The position numbers and the translations under genes were made by a program. The notes below the pieces were generated by a model. It saw only the letters and a list, made by a program, of their open reading frames with translations. It had not been told where the DNA came from and did not search any database. 49,986 bases of DNA, taken from positions 1 to 49,986 of the forward strand of contig URNX01000025.1 in NCBI GenBank assembly GCA_900549415.1, given 5' to 3'. Shown piece by piece: positions 1 through 7,511 of this stretch (its first letter is position 1; every line of letters starts with the position of its first letter). The stretch comes from an uncultured bacterium (GTDB lineage Bacteria > Verrucomicrobiota > Lentisphaeria > Victivallales > UBA1829).

Positions 1-67
1 GAGGGAGAGTGCGCGGGTTAAATCAAATACGGGGAAGTTTTTTTTAGTTTTTCTGAGCGGCGCTCTC

Positions 68-97
68 TTGATTTTTTTCGAAGTCGTTCCATATTAC
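68..97 (+). promoter_or_regulatory. Possible promoter of hydF
   Basis: A TTGATT box (68-73) and a TATTAC box (92-97) are 18 bp apart and end 27 bp before the hydF start. Both match the sigma-70 consensus only partly. Nothing else is recognisable in bases 1-124. Confidence 0.3.
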
Positions 98-124
98 TGA
101 AGAAATGAACCAAAGGTCTGCACT

Positions 125-1378
125 ATGGAAAACACGCCGAAATCTCTCCGTCTGCAAATTGCCCTCTTCGGACGTACGAATGTGGGTAAATCAAGCTTCC
201 TCAATCTCATTTCCGGACAGGATGTCGCGATTACGTCGCCGGTTCCCGGAACGACAACTGACGTGGTCGAAAAAGCGATGGAGCTCCTGCCGCTCGGTCC
301 GGTCGTTTTTCTCGATACAGCGGGGATTGACGATGTGACGGAGCTCGGAGCGGAGCGCGTCAAACGCAGCATGCGCGTGTTCAACCGGGCGGATATCGCG
401 GTGATCCTTTGCGAAGCCGGATGCTGGGGGGCTCCGGAAGAAACGATTCTCGCGGAAGCGGAAGAACATAAGATTCCTGTGGTTGCAGTCGTAAACAAAT
501 GCGATTTGCAGGAGCCGGACACCGCATTTCTTGCCCGTCTGAAGGAGGCCGGAGTGAAATCGGCGGTCGCCGTCAGCAGCGTTCACCGGGAAAAACGCGA
601 AAACTATATCGCGGATTTCAAGAAAGCTTTGATTGAAAATGTGCCTGAAGACTTTATCGTCACTCCTCCGCTGATCGGCGATCTCGTGAAGCCGGGCGGA
701 CTGGTCGTACTGATTGTCCCGATTGATCTGCAGGCTCCGAAAGGACGTCTGATTCTGCCGCAGGTGCAGACCATCCGCGATGCGCTCGACCATGACGCCG
801 CAATTCTCACGGTCAAAGAGGACGGCTACACAAAGGTTCTGGAGAATCTGAAGAATCCGCCGGATCTGGTTGTCTGCGATTCGCAGGTGGTCAAAAAAAT
901 GGTCGCGGAAACTCCGGCGGGTATTCCGTGCACGACTTTTTCCATTCTTCTTTCGCGTCTGAAAGGCGATATGCTCCTGATGGCGCGCGGAACCGCTGCG
1001 ATTGATGCGCTGCGGCCGGGCGACAAGGTTCTGATTGCGGAAGCATGTTCTCACCACGCAACGAAGGACGATATCGGGCGGGTGAAGATTCCGCGCTGGC
1101 TCGGTCAGTTCGCGGGGGAGGGGCTGGATATTCAGGTCTACGCGGGGCGCGATTATCCTGAAAATCTTTCCGATTTCAAGCTGGTCATTCACTGCGGGGG
1201 GTGCATGCTGAACCGTCGCGAGGTGCTGTCGCGCATTCAGACCGCCGCGAAAGCAGGTGTTCCGGTAACGAATTACGGCATGTGCATTTCGTATGTGCAG
1301 GGCGTTCTGGAGCGAGTTCTTACGCCGTTCCCCGCCGCGCTGGAAGCGTTCCGTGAAGCAAAAAAACGCAACGCCTGA
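125..1378 (+). CDS. hydF: [FeFe]-hydrogenase H-cluster maturation GTPase HydF
   Basis: HydF is the GTPase and iron-sulfur scaffold on which the two-iron part of the hydrogenase H-cluster is assembled before transfer to HydA; it works with HydE and HydG. The 417-residue protein has a TrmE/Era-like GTPase domain with a P-loop at about 16-24 (GRTNVGKSS), DTAG at 64-67 and NKCD at 124-127. The C-terminal cluster-binding signature is complete: C308-S-H310, then H356-C357-G-G-C360. Length is typical of the family. The ATG at 125 is preceded by an AAAGG-type ribosome binding site. Neither hydE, hydG nor a hydrogenase gene is in the window, so these must lie elsewhere. A terminator-like hairpin follows, so the gene is probably transcribed apart from the next operon. 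Confidence 0.95.
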   Translation: MENTPKSLRLQIALFGRTNVGKSSFLNLISGQDVAITSPVPGTTTDVVEKAMELLPLGPVVFLDTAGIDDVTELGAERVKRSMRVFNRADIAVILCEAGCWGAPEETILAEAEEHKIPVVAVVNKCDLQEPDTAFLARLKEAGVKSAVAVSSVHREKRENYIADFKKALIENVPEDFIVTPPLIGDLVKPGGLVVLIVPIDLQAPKGRLILPQVQTIRDALDHDAAILTVKEDGYTKVLENLKNPPDLVVCDSQVVKKMVAETPAGIPCTTFSILLSRLKGDMLLMARGTAAIDALRPGDKVLIAEACSHHATKDDIGRVKIPRWLGQFAGEGLDIQVYAGRDYPENLSDFKLVIHCGGCMLNRREVLSRIQTAAKAGVPVTNYGMCISYVQGVLERVLTPFPAALEAFREAKKRNA

Positions 1379-1391
1379 GCGTTTCATCCGG

Positions 1392-1427
1392 AAAAGTTCG
1401 CCGGAACTCATCTTTCAGCGAACTTTT
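1392..1427 (+). terminator. Hairpin terminator after hydF
   Basis: AAAAGTTCGC (1392-1401) pairs perfectly with GCGAACTTTT (1418-1427) around a 16-nt loop, followed by CTT. The A-stem/T-stem design can act in either direction, and the position just after the hydF stop fits an intrinsic terminator. Confidence 0.6.
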
Positions 1428-1439
1428 CTTGAATTACAT

Positions 1440-1468
1440 TTGCTAAATTCTCCAAGCCGGTGTATATT
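1440..1468 (+). promoter_or_regulatory. Promoter of the exonuclease-rpe-mnmL operon
   Basis: TTGCTA (1440-1445), a 17-bp spacer and TATATT (1463-1468) form a good sigma-70 pattern just after the hydF terminator. The expected transcription start near 1475 leaves a leader of about 20 nt before the ATG at 1496. Confidence 0.5.
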
Positions 1469-1495
1469 CCATGCTGAAAATTGAAGGAGTCAATC

Positions 1496-2308
1496 ATGCT
1501 TTCTATTATCAAAGACCGTCCGTTGGTGTTCTTCGACCTGGAGACGACCGGAACCAATATGCTTACCGACCGGATTGTTGAAATATCCGTTGTCAAACTT
1601 TTCCCAGACGGCACGCGTGAAGTCAAAACGCGCCGCATCAACCCGGAAATGCACATCCCGGAAGAGTCGTCCGCAATCCATGGAATCTATGATGAAGATG
1701 TCAAGGATGAACCTGTTTTCCGCCAGATTGCGCAGAGCCTCTACATCTATCTTGAAGACTGCGACCTCGGCGGCTACAATGTTGTCAAATTCGATGTCCC
1801 TGTGCTTGTGAAGGAATTCCAGCGCGCCGGGCTTGAGTTCGATGTGAAGAACCGTCGCATTGTCGACGCCTATTATCTCTACTGCAAGATGGAGCCGCGC
1901 ACTCTTTCCGCCGCCTACAAGAAGTTCTGCGGAAAGAGTCTGGAGGATGCGCATTCCGCGGAAGCCGATACGCTTGCTTCGCTCGAAGTCTTTGAGGCGG
2001 AACTTGAAAAGTATTCGCAGTGGACCTCCGAAGAACTGCCCGAAGATGTGGAATTCACACCGGATCTTGATACGATTCATCAGCTCTGCATGCCGAAGAT
2101 TCCGGACGCCATAGACCCCGACGGGCGCTTCAAGTGGCGCGCTGGCGAAGCGGTGGTTGGATTCGGACGTCATGCGGGAGAACCCCTGAAGAAAATCGCA
2201 ATCGAAAATCCCGAATTTCTCCGCTGGATTCTCAAAGCGGATTTTTCGACCGACGTCAAGAAAATTGCTTCCGATGCGTTAAAAGGATATTTTCCGGAAA
2301 AGCAGTGA
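1496..2308 (+). CDS. DEDDh-family 3'-5' exonuclease (DnaQ-like)
   Basis: This is a DNA/RNA 3'-5' exonuclease of the DnaQ/epsilon superfamily. The motif DLETTG near the N-terminus supplies the first acidic pair, HGIYDEDV follows as ExoII-region context, and an H-x4-D pair (HSAEAD) marks the DEDDh type. A C-terminal segment with FGRHAGEPL and EFLRWIL resembles the small domain found after the exonuclease in several bacterial homologues. I chose the ATG at 1496 because AAGGAG (1484-1489) lies 6 nt upstream; an upstream TTG at 1481 would begin almost at the predicted transcription start. It gives 270 residues. It is first in an operon with tight spacing to the next gene (4 nt). Its substrate cannot be told from sequence; a repair or proofreading role is an inference. 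Confidence 0.85.
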   Translation: MLSIIKDRPLVFFDLETTGTNMLTDRIVEISVVKLFPDGTREVKTRRINPEMHIPEESSAIHGIYDEDVKDEPVFRQIAQSLYIYLEDCDLGGYNVVKFDVPVLVKEFQRAGLEFDVKNRRIVDAYYLYCKMEPRTLSAAYKKFCGKSLEDAHSAEADTLASLEVFEAELEKYSQWTSEELPEDVEFTPDLDTIHQLCMPKIPDAIDPDGRFKWRAGEAVVGFGRHAGEPLKKIAIENPEFLRWILKADFSTDVKKIASDALKGYFPEKQ

Positions 2309-2312
2309 GCCA

Positions 2313-3122
2313 ATGCCCGATAATTTCAAGAATCTTCTGAAACTTCTGGACGATGACAACGAACAGTCCGCCAGCATCGCAATGGCGGAGCTGCTTCAGC
2401 AGGACGATCCGCGTTTGGAACGCATTCTGCGCTCTCTGCAGGAGACTTCCGATGCGAAGCTGCGCCGCCGGATTCATCAGCTGCAGTCCGCAATCATCAA
2501 GCGCCGGAACCGCCGTCAGCTCGGCGAAGCACTGGAGCGGAACGAGCTTTCGCTGCTGGAAGGAATTCTGCGTCTGCATCTGCTCTGGTTCGACAACGAC
2601 ACGCGCGGGGAAATTTCCGATCAGTGGAATGAATTCCTTGCGAAAATTGGCAAGAATTGCACCACCCCGCGCCGTCTTCTGATTCAGCTTCAGAAAAAAT
2701 TCTCCTGCTCGCCCTCGTTCATGGAGGATATGAATGCCGACCAGATCTGCATCGGCACGATTCTTGAGGACGGTTATGCAACGGATTTCATGTGCTGCAT
2801 CATTGCCAAACTGGCGGGAGAGCACTTCAATATGCCGTTCGACGTGGTTCGTTTTCAGGGCGAATTCGTCCTGCTTCGGGCGGGAACGCTCTATTCTCCT
2901 TCGCACCAGTGGGGCGAAATGCCGAATCCGGAACCCGGAATTCATATCTGGAGCACGGAAGAGCTGCTGTCGCTGGTTGCCGCCATGCTCTTTTCCTGTG
3001 CGGTTTCTTCGGACAGTTTCCGCTACATCTACACGATTGGCAGCTGCATGCTTCATAACAGAAACGATCTGAAATTCCTGCCGTATCCGTACGGCGGCGC
3101 AACAAACGGAGGCAACGCATGA
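2313..3122 (+). CDS. SirB1/transglutaminase-like protein of unknown function
   Basis: A 269-residue cytoplasmic protein. The first 100 or so residues are helical and rich in Leu, Arg and Glu, like a HEAT-type repeat (AMAELLQQDDPRLERIL). Residues around 150-190 resemble the core of SirB1/transglutaminase-like proteins, where a small-residue helix is followed by a Val-x-x-x-G-x-F-x-L strand; here that is FDVVRFQGEFVLL. The usual Pro-x-Ser-Leu and Pro-Gly-His-Phe signatures are altered (QGEF instead of PGHF), so it may not be catalytic. It starts 4 nt after the exonuclease stop and overlaps rpe by 4 bp (ATGA), so the three genes are translationally linked. The family call is by eye and tentative. 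Confidence 0.6.
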   Translation: MPDNFKNLLKLLDDDNEQSASIAMAELLQQDDPRLERILRSLQETSDAKLRRRIHQLQSAIIKRRNRRQLGEALERNELSLLEGILRLHLLWFDNDTRGEISDQWNEFLAKIGKNCTTPRRLLIQLQKKFSCSPSFMEDMNADQICIGTILEDGYATDFMCCIIAKLAGEHFNMPFDVVRFQGEFVLLRAGTLYSPSHQWGEMPNPEPGIHIWSTEELLSLVAAMLFSCAVSSDSFRYIYTIGSCMLHNRNDLKFLPYPYGGATNGGNA

Positions 3123-3823
3123 AACACCTGTTGACCGATCTTCCCGCAGATGGAATCCTCGTCTCACCGTCCATTCTTTCCGCTGATTTTGCCAATCTCG
3201 CGGCCGGCGTCCGCATGGTGGAAGAAGCTGGATGCGACATGATTCACCTCGATGTCATGGACGGACATTTTGTCCCGAACATCACCTTCGGCCCGCCGCT
3301 CGTGAAGTCGCTCCGAGCGCATTCGGATTCTCTGTTTGACACCCATCTCATGATTTCGCATCCGCTCCAGTATGTCAAACCGTTCTCGGATGCGGGGGCA
3401 GATCTGCTGACCTTCCATGTCGAGGCGGAGGATGATCCCGCCGCCGTGATCCGGGCGATTCGCGAACAGGGCGTTTCGGTCGGCATTTCTGTCAAGCCGA
3501 AGACCCCCGCGTCCGCGATTGTCCCCTATCTGAAAGATGTGGATATGGTACTTGTGATGACCGTTGAACCGGGGTTCGGCGGGCAGTCCTTCATGGCAGA
3601 TATGATTCCGAAAGTTGCGGAACTGCATGAGCTTCTCCGGACGCACAATCCAGCCTGCCGGATTCAGGTTGATGGCGGAATCGACGCAAAGACCGCTCCG
3701 GGAATTATCGCTGCCGGAGCCTCGATCCTTGTTGCCGGAACCGCCGTTTTCCGCGCGAAGGAGGGATCGGCGGAGGCAATCCGGACGCTTCATTCCTACG
3801 CTTCGTTTCTGCCTGCACGATGA
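3119..3823 (+). CDS. rpe: Ribulose-phosphate 3-epimerase
   Basis: Rpe interconverts D-ribulose 5-phosphate and D-xylulose 5-phosphate in the non-oxidative pentose phosphate pathway. The 234-residue protein shows the family signatures in order: SPSILSADF at the start of the TIM barrel, HLDVMDGHFVPN with metal-binding His/Asp, a central H-x-E (FHVEAE), VEPGFGGQSF for phosphate binding, and VDGGI near the C-terminus. The N-terminus carries about 14 residues before the conserved SPSIL, slightly longer than usual, but the ATG at 3119 overlaps the previous stop and is the only sensible start. It also overlaps the next gene by 4 bp. Confidence 0.95.
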   Translation: MKHLLTDLPADGILVSPSILSADFANLAAGVRMVEEAGCDMIHLDVMDGHFVPNITFGPPLVKSLRAHSDSLFDTHLMISHPLQYVKPFSDAGADLLTFHVEAEDDPAAVIRAIREQGVSVGISVKPKTPASAIVPYLKDVDMVLVMTVEPGFGGQSFMADMIPKVAELHELLRTHNPACRIQVDGGIDAKTAPGIIAAGASILVAGTAVFRAKEGSAEAIRTLHSYASFLPAR

Positions 3824-5541
3824 AAACGATCCGGACTCTGAAAGACTATTTTACCGGGCTGTACGGGCACGCAATCCAGCGCATTCCGCTTGACCTCGGA
3901 CTCTCCTGTCCGCACCGCGACCCGAAGGGGCATGGCGGCTGCGCATTCTGTTCGGCGGACGGCAGCCGCGCGCAGCATCTTCATGACGGCATGACGCTGG
4001 AAGAGCAGGTGCGGCGCGGTGTGGAATATGTCCGGGTTCGCTATCATGCGGATCCGCCATATGCCGCTTATTTCCAGGCGTTTACATCAACAAATGCTCC
4101 GGCGGAAAAGCTGTGGGAAATCTACAGCCGCGCTCTTTCGCTGACGCCGTTCAACACGGTCATCATCGCCACGCGTCCCGACTGCCTGCCTCCGGAAACG
4201 GTTGAAGTGATTGCGGAACTGACGAAACAGTATGACGTCTGGGTTGAACTCGGCGTGCAGTCCGCCAATGATGAAACGCTGGACCGTATCAACCGCGGAC
4301 ACCATTTCGATGCGGTCGCCGATGCCGTGACGCGCCTTCATGCGCACGGAATCAAAGTTTCCGCCCATGTGATTCTCGGTCTTCCGGGGGAAACGGAGAC
4401 GGATTTTCTGCAGACTGCGCACAAACTCGCGGAACTGCCGTTTTCCGGAGTCAAAGTTCATAACCTGCTGGTGCTGAGAGGAACAAGGCTTGAAAAGATG
4501 TTCCATGAAGGCAAAGTCGTTCCGCTGAATGAATACGAGTATGCGGCGGCTCTTGCCCGCTTTTTACGGGAGCTTCCGGAAGGCTGGATTGTGATGCGGC
4601 TCTGTGCGGATGCTCCGAAAGAGGAGATCGTTGCACCGCACTGGTGGATGTCAAAATCGGCATTTACGGATATGTTCCTGAAAATGTTTGAGTCAGGGGA
4701 AATCTCTCCGGACTGCATGAAAGCGGTTCGGACGGAAGATGGTTCCTACACCTTTTACCATCCCGGGTACCGCCAGCACTTTCACAGCACGGCGGGCGCA
4801 TGGGAGGAATCCGCCCGCAAATACCTGATTCCCTGCGGAGTTGCCGACCGTCTGAAAAACGGAAAGAGCGCATCAATCCTGGACGTCGGTTTCGGAATGG
4901 GCTTCAATGTCTGTTCCGCCGTTGAACTGGCGGAGAGCACCGGGGGAAAGGGAAAACTTTACATTACAACGCTCGAAGCCGATCCCGCCGCCCTCGATGC
5001 GGCGCAGCGTCTGCCGGAACGGAAAGGGCTGGAAATCGTGCGCGCACTGGCGGAAAAAGGCGTTTATGAATCATCTGCCGCGCGTGTGGAGCTCATGCTC
5101 GGGGATGCCCGGGAATCGGTGCGTTATCTTGCCGCACATTATGATTTTATCTTTCTCGACGGCTTCACACCCGATACAAATCCGGAGCTCTGGACCATAG
5201 ACTTTCTGACCAAGCTCAAAGACCGTTTGAAGCCCGACGGGCTGTTAGCCTCCTACTGCGGCGCTTTTCCCTTCAAGGGAGCTTTGCTGAAGCTGGGATT
5301 CCACCTCTATGAATCGAAGCCGTTCGGACGCCGCAAGGGAGGAACAATTGCGGCTTTGGATGCGAATCCGGTTCTTCTGCCGCTTGCGGAAAAGGAAATC
5401 CTGATTGCCACAAAATCCACTGCCGGCACACCGTACCGTGATCCGCTGCTGCGCTGGTCCCGCGAAGAGATCCTGCGCGACCGCGTCGAACACGTCGCCG
5501 CCCTCCGTGCCGGGGGAATGCCGAAGTGGTATAAGAACTGA
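3820..5541 (+). CDS. Fusion of MnmL/YhcC-type radical SAM enzyme and MnmC-type tRNA methyltransferase domain
   Basis: The 573-residue protein joins two domains usually encoded apart. Residues 1-300 match the TIGR01212 (YhcC/YtqA) radical SAM family, with the C30-x10-C41-x2-C44 cluster motif and SAHVILGLPGE near 181. From about 305 the sequence is a DUF752/MnmC methyltransferase: TEDGSYT and FHSTAGAWEES at the domain start, motif I ILDVGFGMGFN (353-363), LDGFTPDTNPELW and PFGRRKGG. YtqA of Bacillus and Streptococcus (MnmL) acts with the methylase MnmM to turn cmnm5s2U into mnm5s2U at tRNA wobble U34; MnmC methylates nm5U34. The fusion therefore probably carries out both last steps of mnm5U formation. 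No FAD oxidase (MnmC1) domain is present. It is the last gene of the operon and ends 5 bp from the convergent rnr. Confidence 0.85.
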   Translation: MKTIRTLKDYFTGLYGHAIQRIPLDLGLSCPHRDPKGHGGCAFCSADGSRAQHLHDGMTLEEQVRRGVEYVRVRYHADPPYAAYFQAFTSTNAPAEKLWEIYSRALSLTPFNTVIIATRPDCLPPETVEVIAELTKQYDVWVELGVQSANDETLDRINRGHHFDAVADAVTRLHAHGIKVSAHVILGLPGETETDFLQTAHKLAELPFSGVKVHNLLVLRGTRLEKMFHEGKVVPLNEYEYAAALARFLRELPEGWIVMRLCADAPKEEIVAPHWWMSKSAFTDMFLKMFESGEISPDCMKAVRTEDGSYTFYHPGYRQHFHSTAGAWEESARKYLIPCGVADRLKNGKSASILDVGFGMGFNVCSAVELAESTGGKGKLYITTLEADPAALDAAQRLPERKGLEIVRALAEKGVYESSAARVELMLGDARESVRYLAAHYDFIFLDGFTPDTNPELWTIDFLTKLKDRLKPDGLLASYCGAFPFKGALLKLGFHLYESKPFGRRKGGTIAALDANPVLLPLAEKEILIATKSTAGTPYRDPLLRWSREEILRDRVEHVAALRAGGMPKWYKN

Positions 5542-5546
5542 GCCGC

Positions 5547-7439
5547 TTACAGCGTCGGGCGGAACACCGCCGAGCCGCGCGAGAAATCCAGACTGTCCAA
5601 ATAAAGATAGATGAAATCGCCCGTTTTCGGCGGACGTTTCGTGCGGGAGCGCAGATAGCGTGCGGGAACGAATCCGCGCAATCCGTATTCCGGAATATCG
5701 CAGATCATGCCTTGCGACGACATTTTAATGACAACACCTTCGTAAAGCTTCATCGTTTCCAGCGCATTCCGTGACTTCAGATAGTGAAGCTTCAAGCGGT
5801 CGTTTGCGGCAAAGTAGGCTTCATCGTTCCGTTCCTCGCGCTTGGAACATTCCAGAGCGATTGCGGTGAACGTCTTTTTAGAACACAGACGCGTATTTTC
5901 CGCCGCCGCATGGAGCTGCTGATGCAATGCCAGGTCGGAATAGCGGCGGATCGGGCTGGTGAAATGCGAATAGCGTGTTTTACCGAGCCCGTAGTGCAGT
6001 CCAGGCTCTGGCGAGTAGGAGGCGCGGGCCATGGCACGCAGGAAATTCGCGGTAATGACATATTTCCGGTGGTCGTCGGGAAGGTGATCCAGAAACTCGT
6101 TGCAGACTTTGCGGTTTGTCAAATCTCCCGGCATCCGCTTCAGAAGCGCGGCGACGAAGAGGGTGAATTCATCCAGTTTTTCCGGTTCCGGCTCCGGGTG
6201 AATACGGTAGATCCCGGCATAGTTTGCAATGGAAATCTCTTCTGCAACGGCGCTGTTGGCGGCGAGCATGCATTCCTCGACAAGTTCATCGGATTCCCGC
6301 TGTTCGCGGCGTTCGATGCCCTGAATCTCATGTGTCGCTTCATCGCAGAGCACGCGGATTTCCGGAGTGTCGAAGGAGAGAAACTCTTCCCGGCGTTTGC
6401 GGCGCGCACGCATTTTGCGAGTCGCTTTGGTCAGCAGAGCAACGGCGTTTTTGAGTTCATCCGTCCATGTTTCCGGTGCTGTGCCGTCAATGAACTCCTG
6501 AACTTCATCGTAGTTCAGCCGGTGGTTGACTCGTATCAGCGAAAAAGTGCGGCGGGTTGAGGTGATTGCGCCGTCGCGCTTCCGGACGGTCAGAATGACG
6601 GTATGCGCCAGCGAATCGGCATCCTGACGCAGACTGATTTTCTGTGTCAGCGGACGCGGCAGCATCGGGCGGAACATGCCTGGAATATAGGAGGAAAAAG
6701 CACGGCGGCGAGCCTCGCGGTCGAGTTTGGTTCCGGGGCGGACATAGGCGGCGACATCCGCGATATGAACGCCGATTTTCCACTCTTTTTCTCCGTCTTC
6801 AATGGAAAGCGCGTCGTCGAAATCTTTTGCGTCTTTCGGGTCGATCGTAACGGTGAACAGACTGGAGAGATCTTCGCGCTGAACGTTTGCCGACGGCTGG
6901 AGTTTTGCCGCGAACGCTTCGAATTCTGGTGTATAGGGGCCGGGCATATCGAATTCGCGGGCGACGGCAAGAAGATCGCCGTAGACCGTCCCCGCCTTTT
7001 CGAGCGGTTCTTCCACTGCGCCGCGCAGGGATTCCGTATATTTCGAGCCGCTGTCCAGCAGACGGAGTTTTACCCAGTCGCCTTTTTTCGCTCCTTTGAG
7101 CGAGCCGCTGATTTTGATTGTCGCCGAGATGTTGCGGTTCAGCGGACGGGCGGAGTGACCGTCGATTAGCTCGCAAACCATGAATTCGCGTCCCCTGTTG
7201 AGAATGCGGGAGACGCGCCCGACGGGGCCGCGCTCATCGCGCTCGGAGGTGATCTGGGTTTCGACGGTGTCGCCGTCAAGTGCTCCGTTCATGCCTGAAG
7301 GCGGAATGAAAACTTCCGTTCCATCCGCCGCATTGACGAAGCCGAAGCCTCCGGCGGCCGTGGACAGCACTCCATTCACGGTTTTCATCCGTTTCAATCG
7401 TTTTTCCTTCCGTTCCAGACGGCGCGATCTCTTACCCAT
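5547..7439 (-). CDS. rnr: Ribonuclease R/RNase II family 3'-5' exoribonuclease
   Basis: A processive hydrolytic 3'-5' exoribonuclease for structured RNA and decay intermediates. The 630-residue protein begins with a Lys/Arg-rich tail, then a cold-shock type OB domain (GVLSTAAGGFGFVNAADG, VFIP), then the RNB catalytic domain with the metal-binding Asp cluster around 200-209 (IDPKDAKDFDDALSIE). It ends with an S1 RNA-binding domain (YEGVVIKMSSQGMICDIP). It is shorter than E. coli RNase R, missing the long basic C-terminal tail and most of the first N-terminal extension, but all catalytic parts are visible. A ribosome binding site AGGAG precedes the ATG. It is last of a minus-strand run behind the AddAB-like genes, with a 72-bp gap that could hold its own promoter. 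Confidence 0.92.
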   Translation of the reverse strand: MGKRSRRLERKEKRLKRMKTVNGVLSTAAGGFGFVNAADGTEVFIPPSGMNGALDGDTVETQITSERDERGPVGRVSRILNRGREFMVCELIDGHSARPLNRNISATIKISGSLKGAKKGDWVKLRLLDSGSKYTESLRGAVEEPLEKAGTVYGDLLAVAREFDMPGPYTPEFEAFAAKLQPSANVQREDLSSLFTVTIDPKDAKDFDDALSIEDGEKEWKIGVHIADVAAYVRPGTKLDREARRRAFSSYIPGMFRPMLPRPLTQKISLRQDADSLAHTVILTVRKRDGAITSTRRTFSLIRVNHRLNYDEVQEFIDGTAPETWTDELKNAVALLTKATRKMRARRKRREEFLSFDTPEIRVLCDEATHEIQGIERREQRESDELVEECMLAANSAVAEEISIANYAGIYRIHPEPEPEKLDEFTLFVAALLKRMPGDLTNRKVCNEFLDHLPDDHRKYVITANFLRAMARASYSPEPGLHYGLGKTRYSHFTSPIRRYSDLALHQQLHAAAENTRLCSKKTFTAIALECSKREERNDEAYFAANDRLKLHYLKSRNALETMKLYEGVVIKMSSQGMICDIPEYGLRGFVPARYLRSRTKRPPKTGDFIYLYLDSLDFSRGSAVFRPTL

Positions 7440-7511
7440 AACCGAATCTCCTTCTTTTCCCTTTCAATATTCAACCGAAAGACGAAAATTTCAAATGAAA
7501 TCCGCAAAAAA

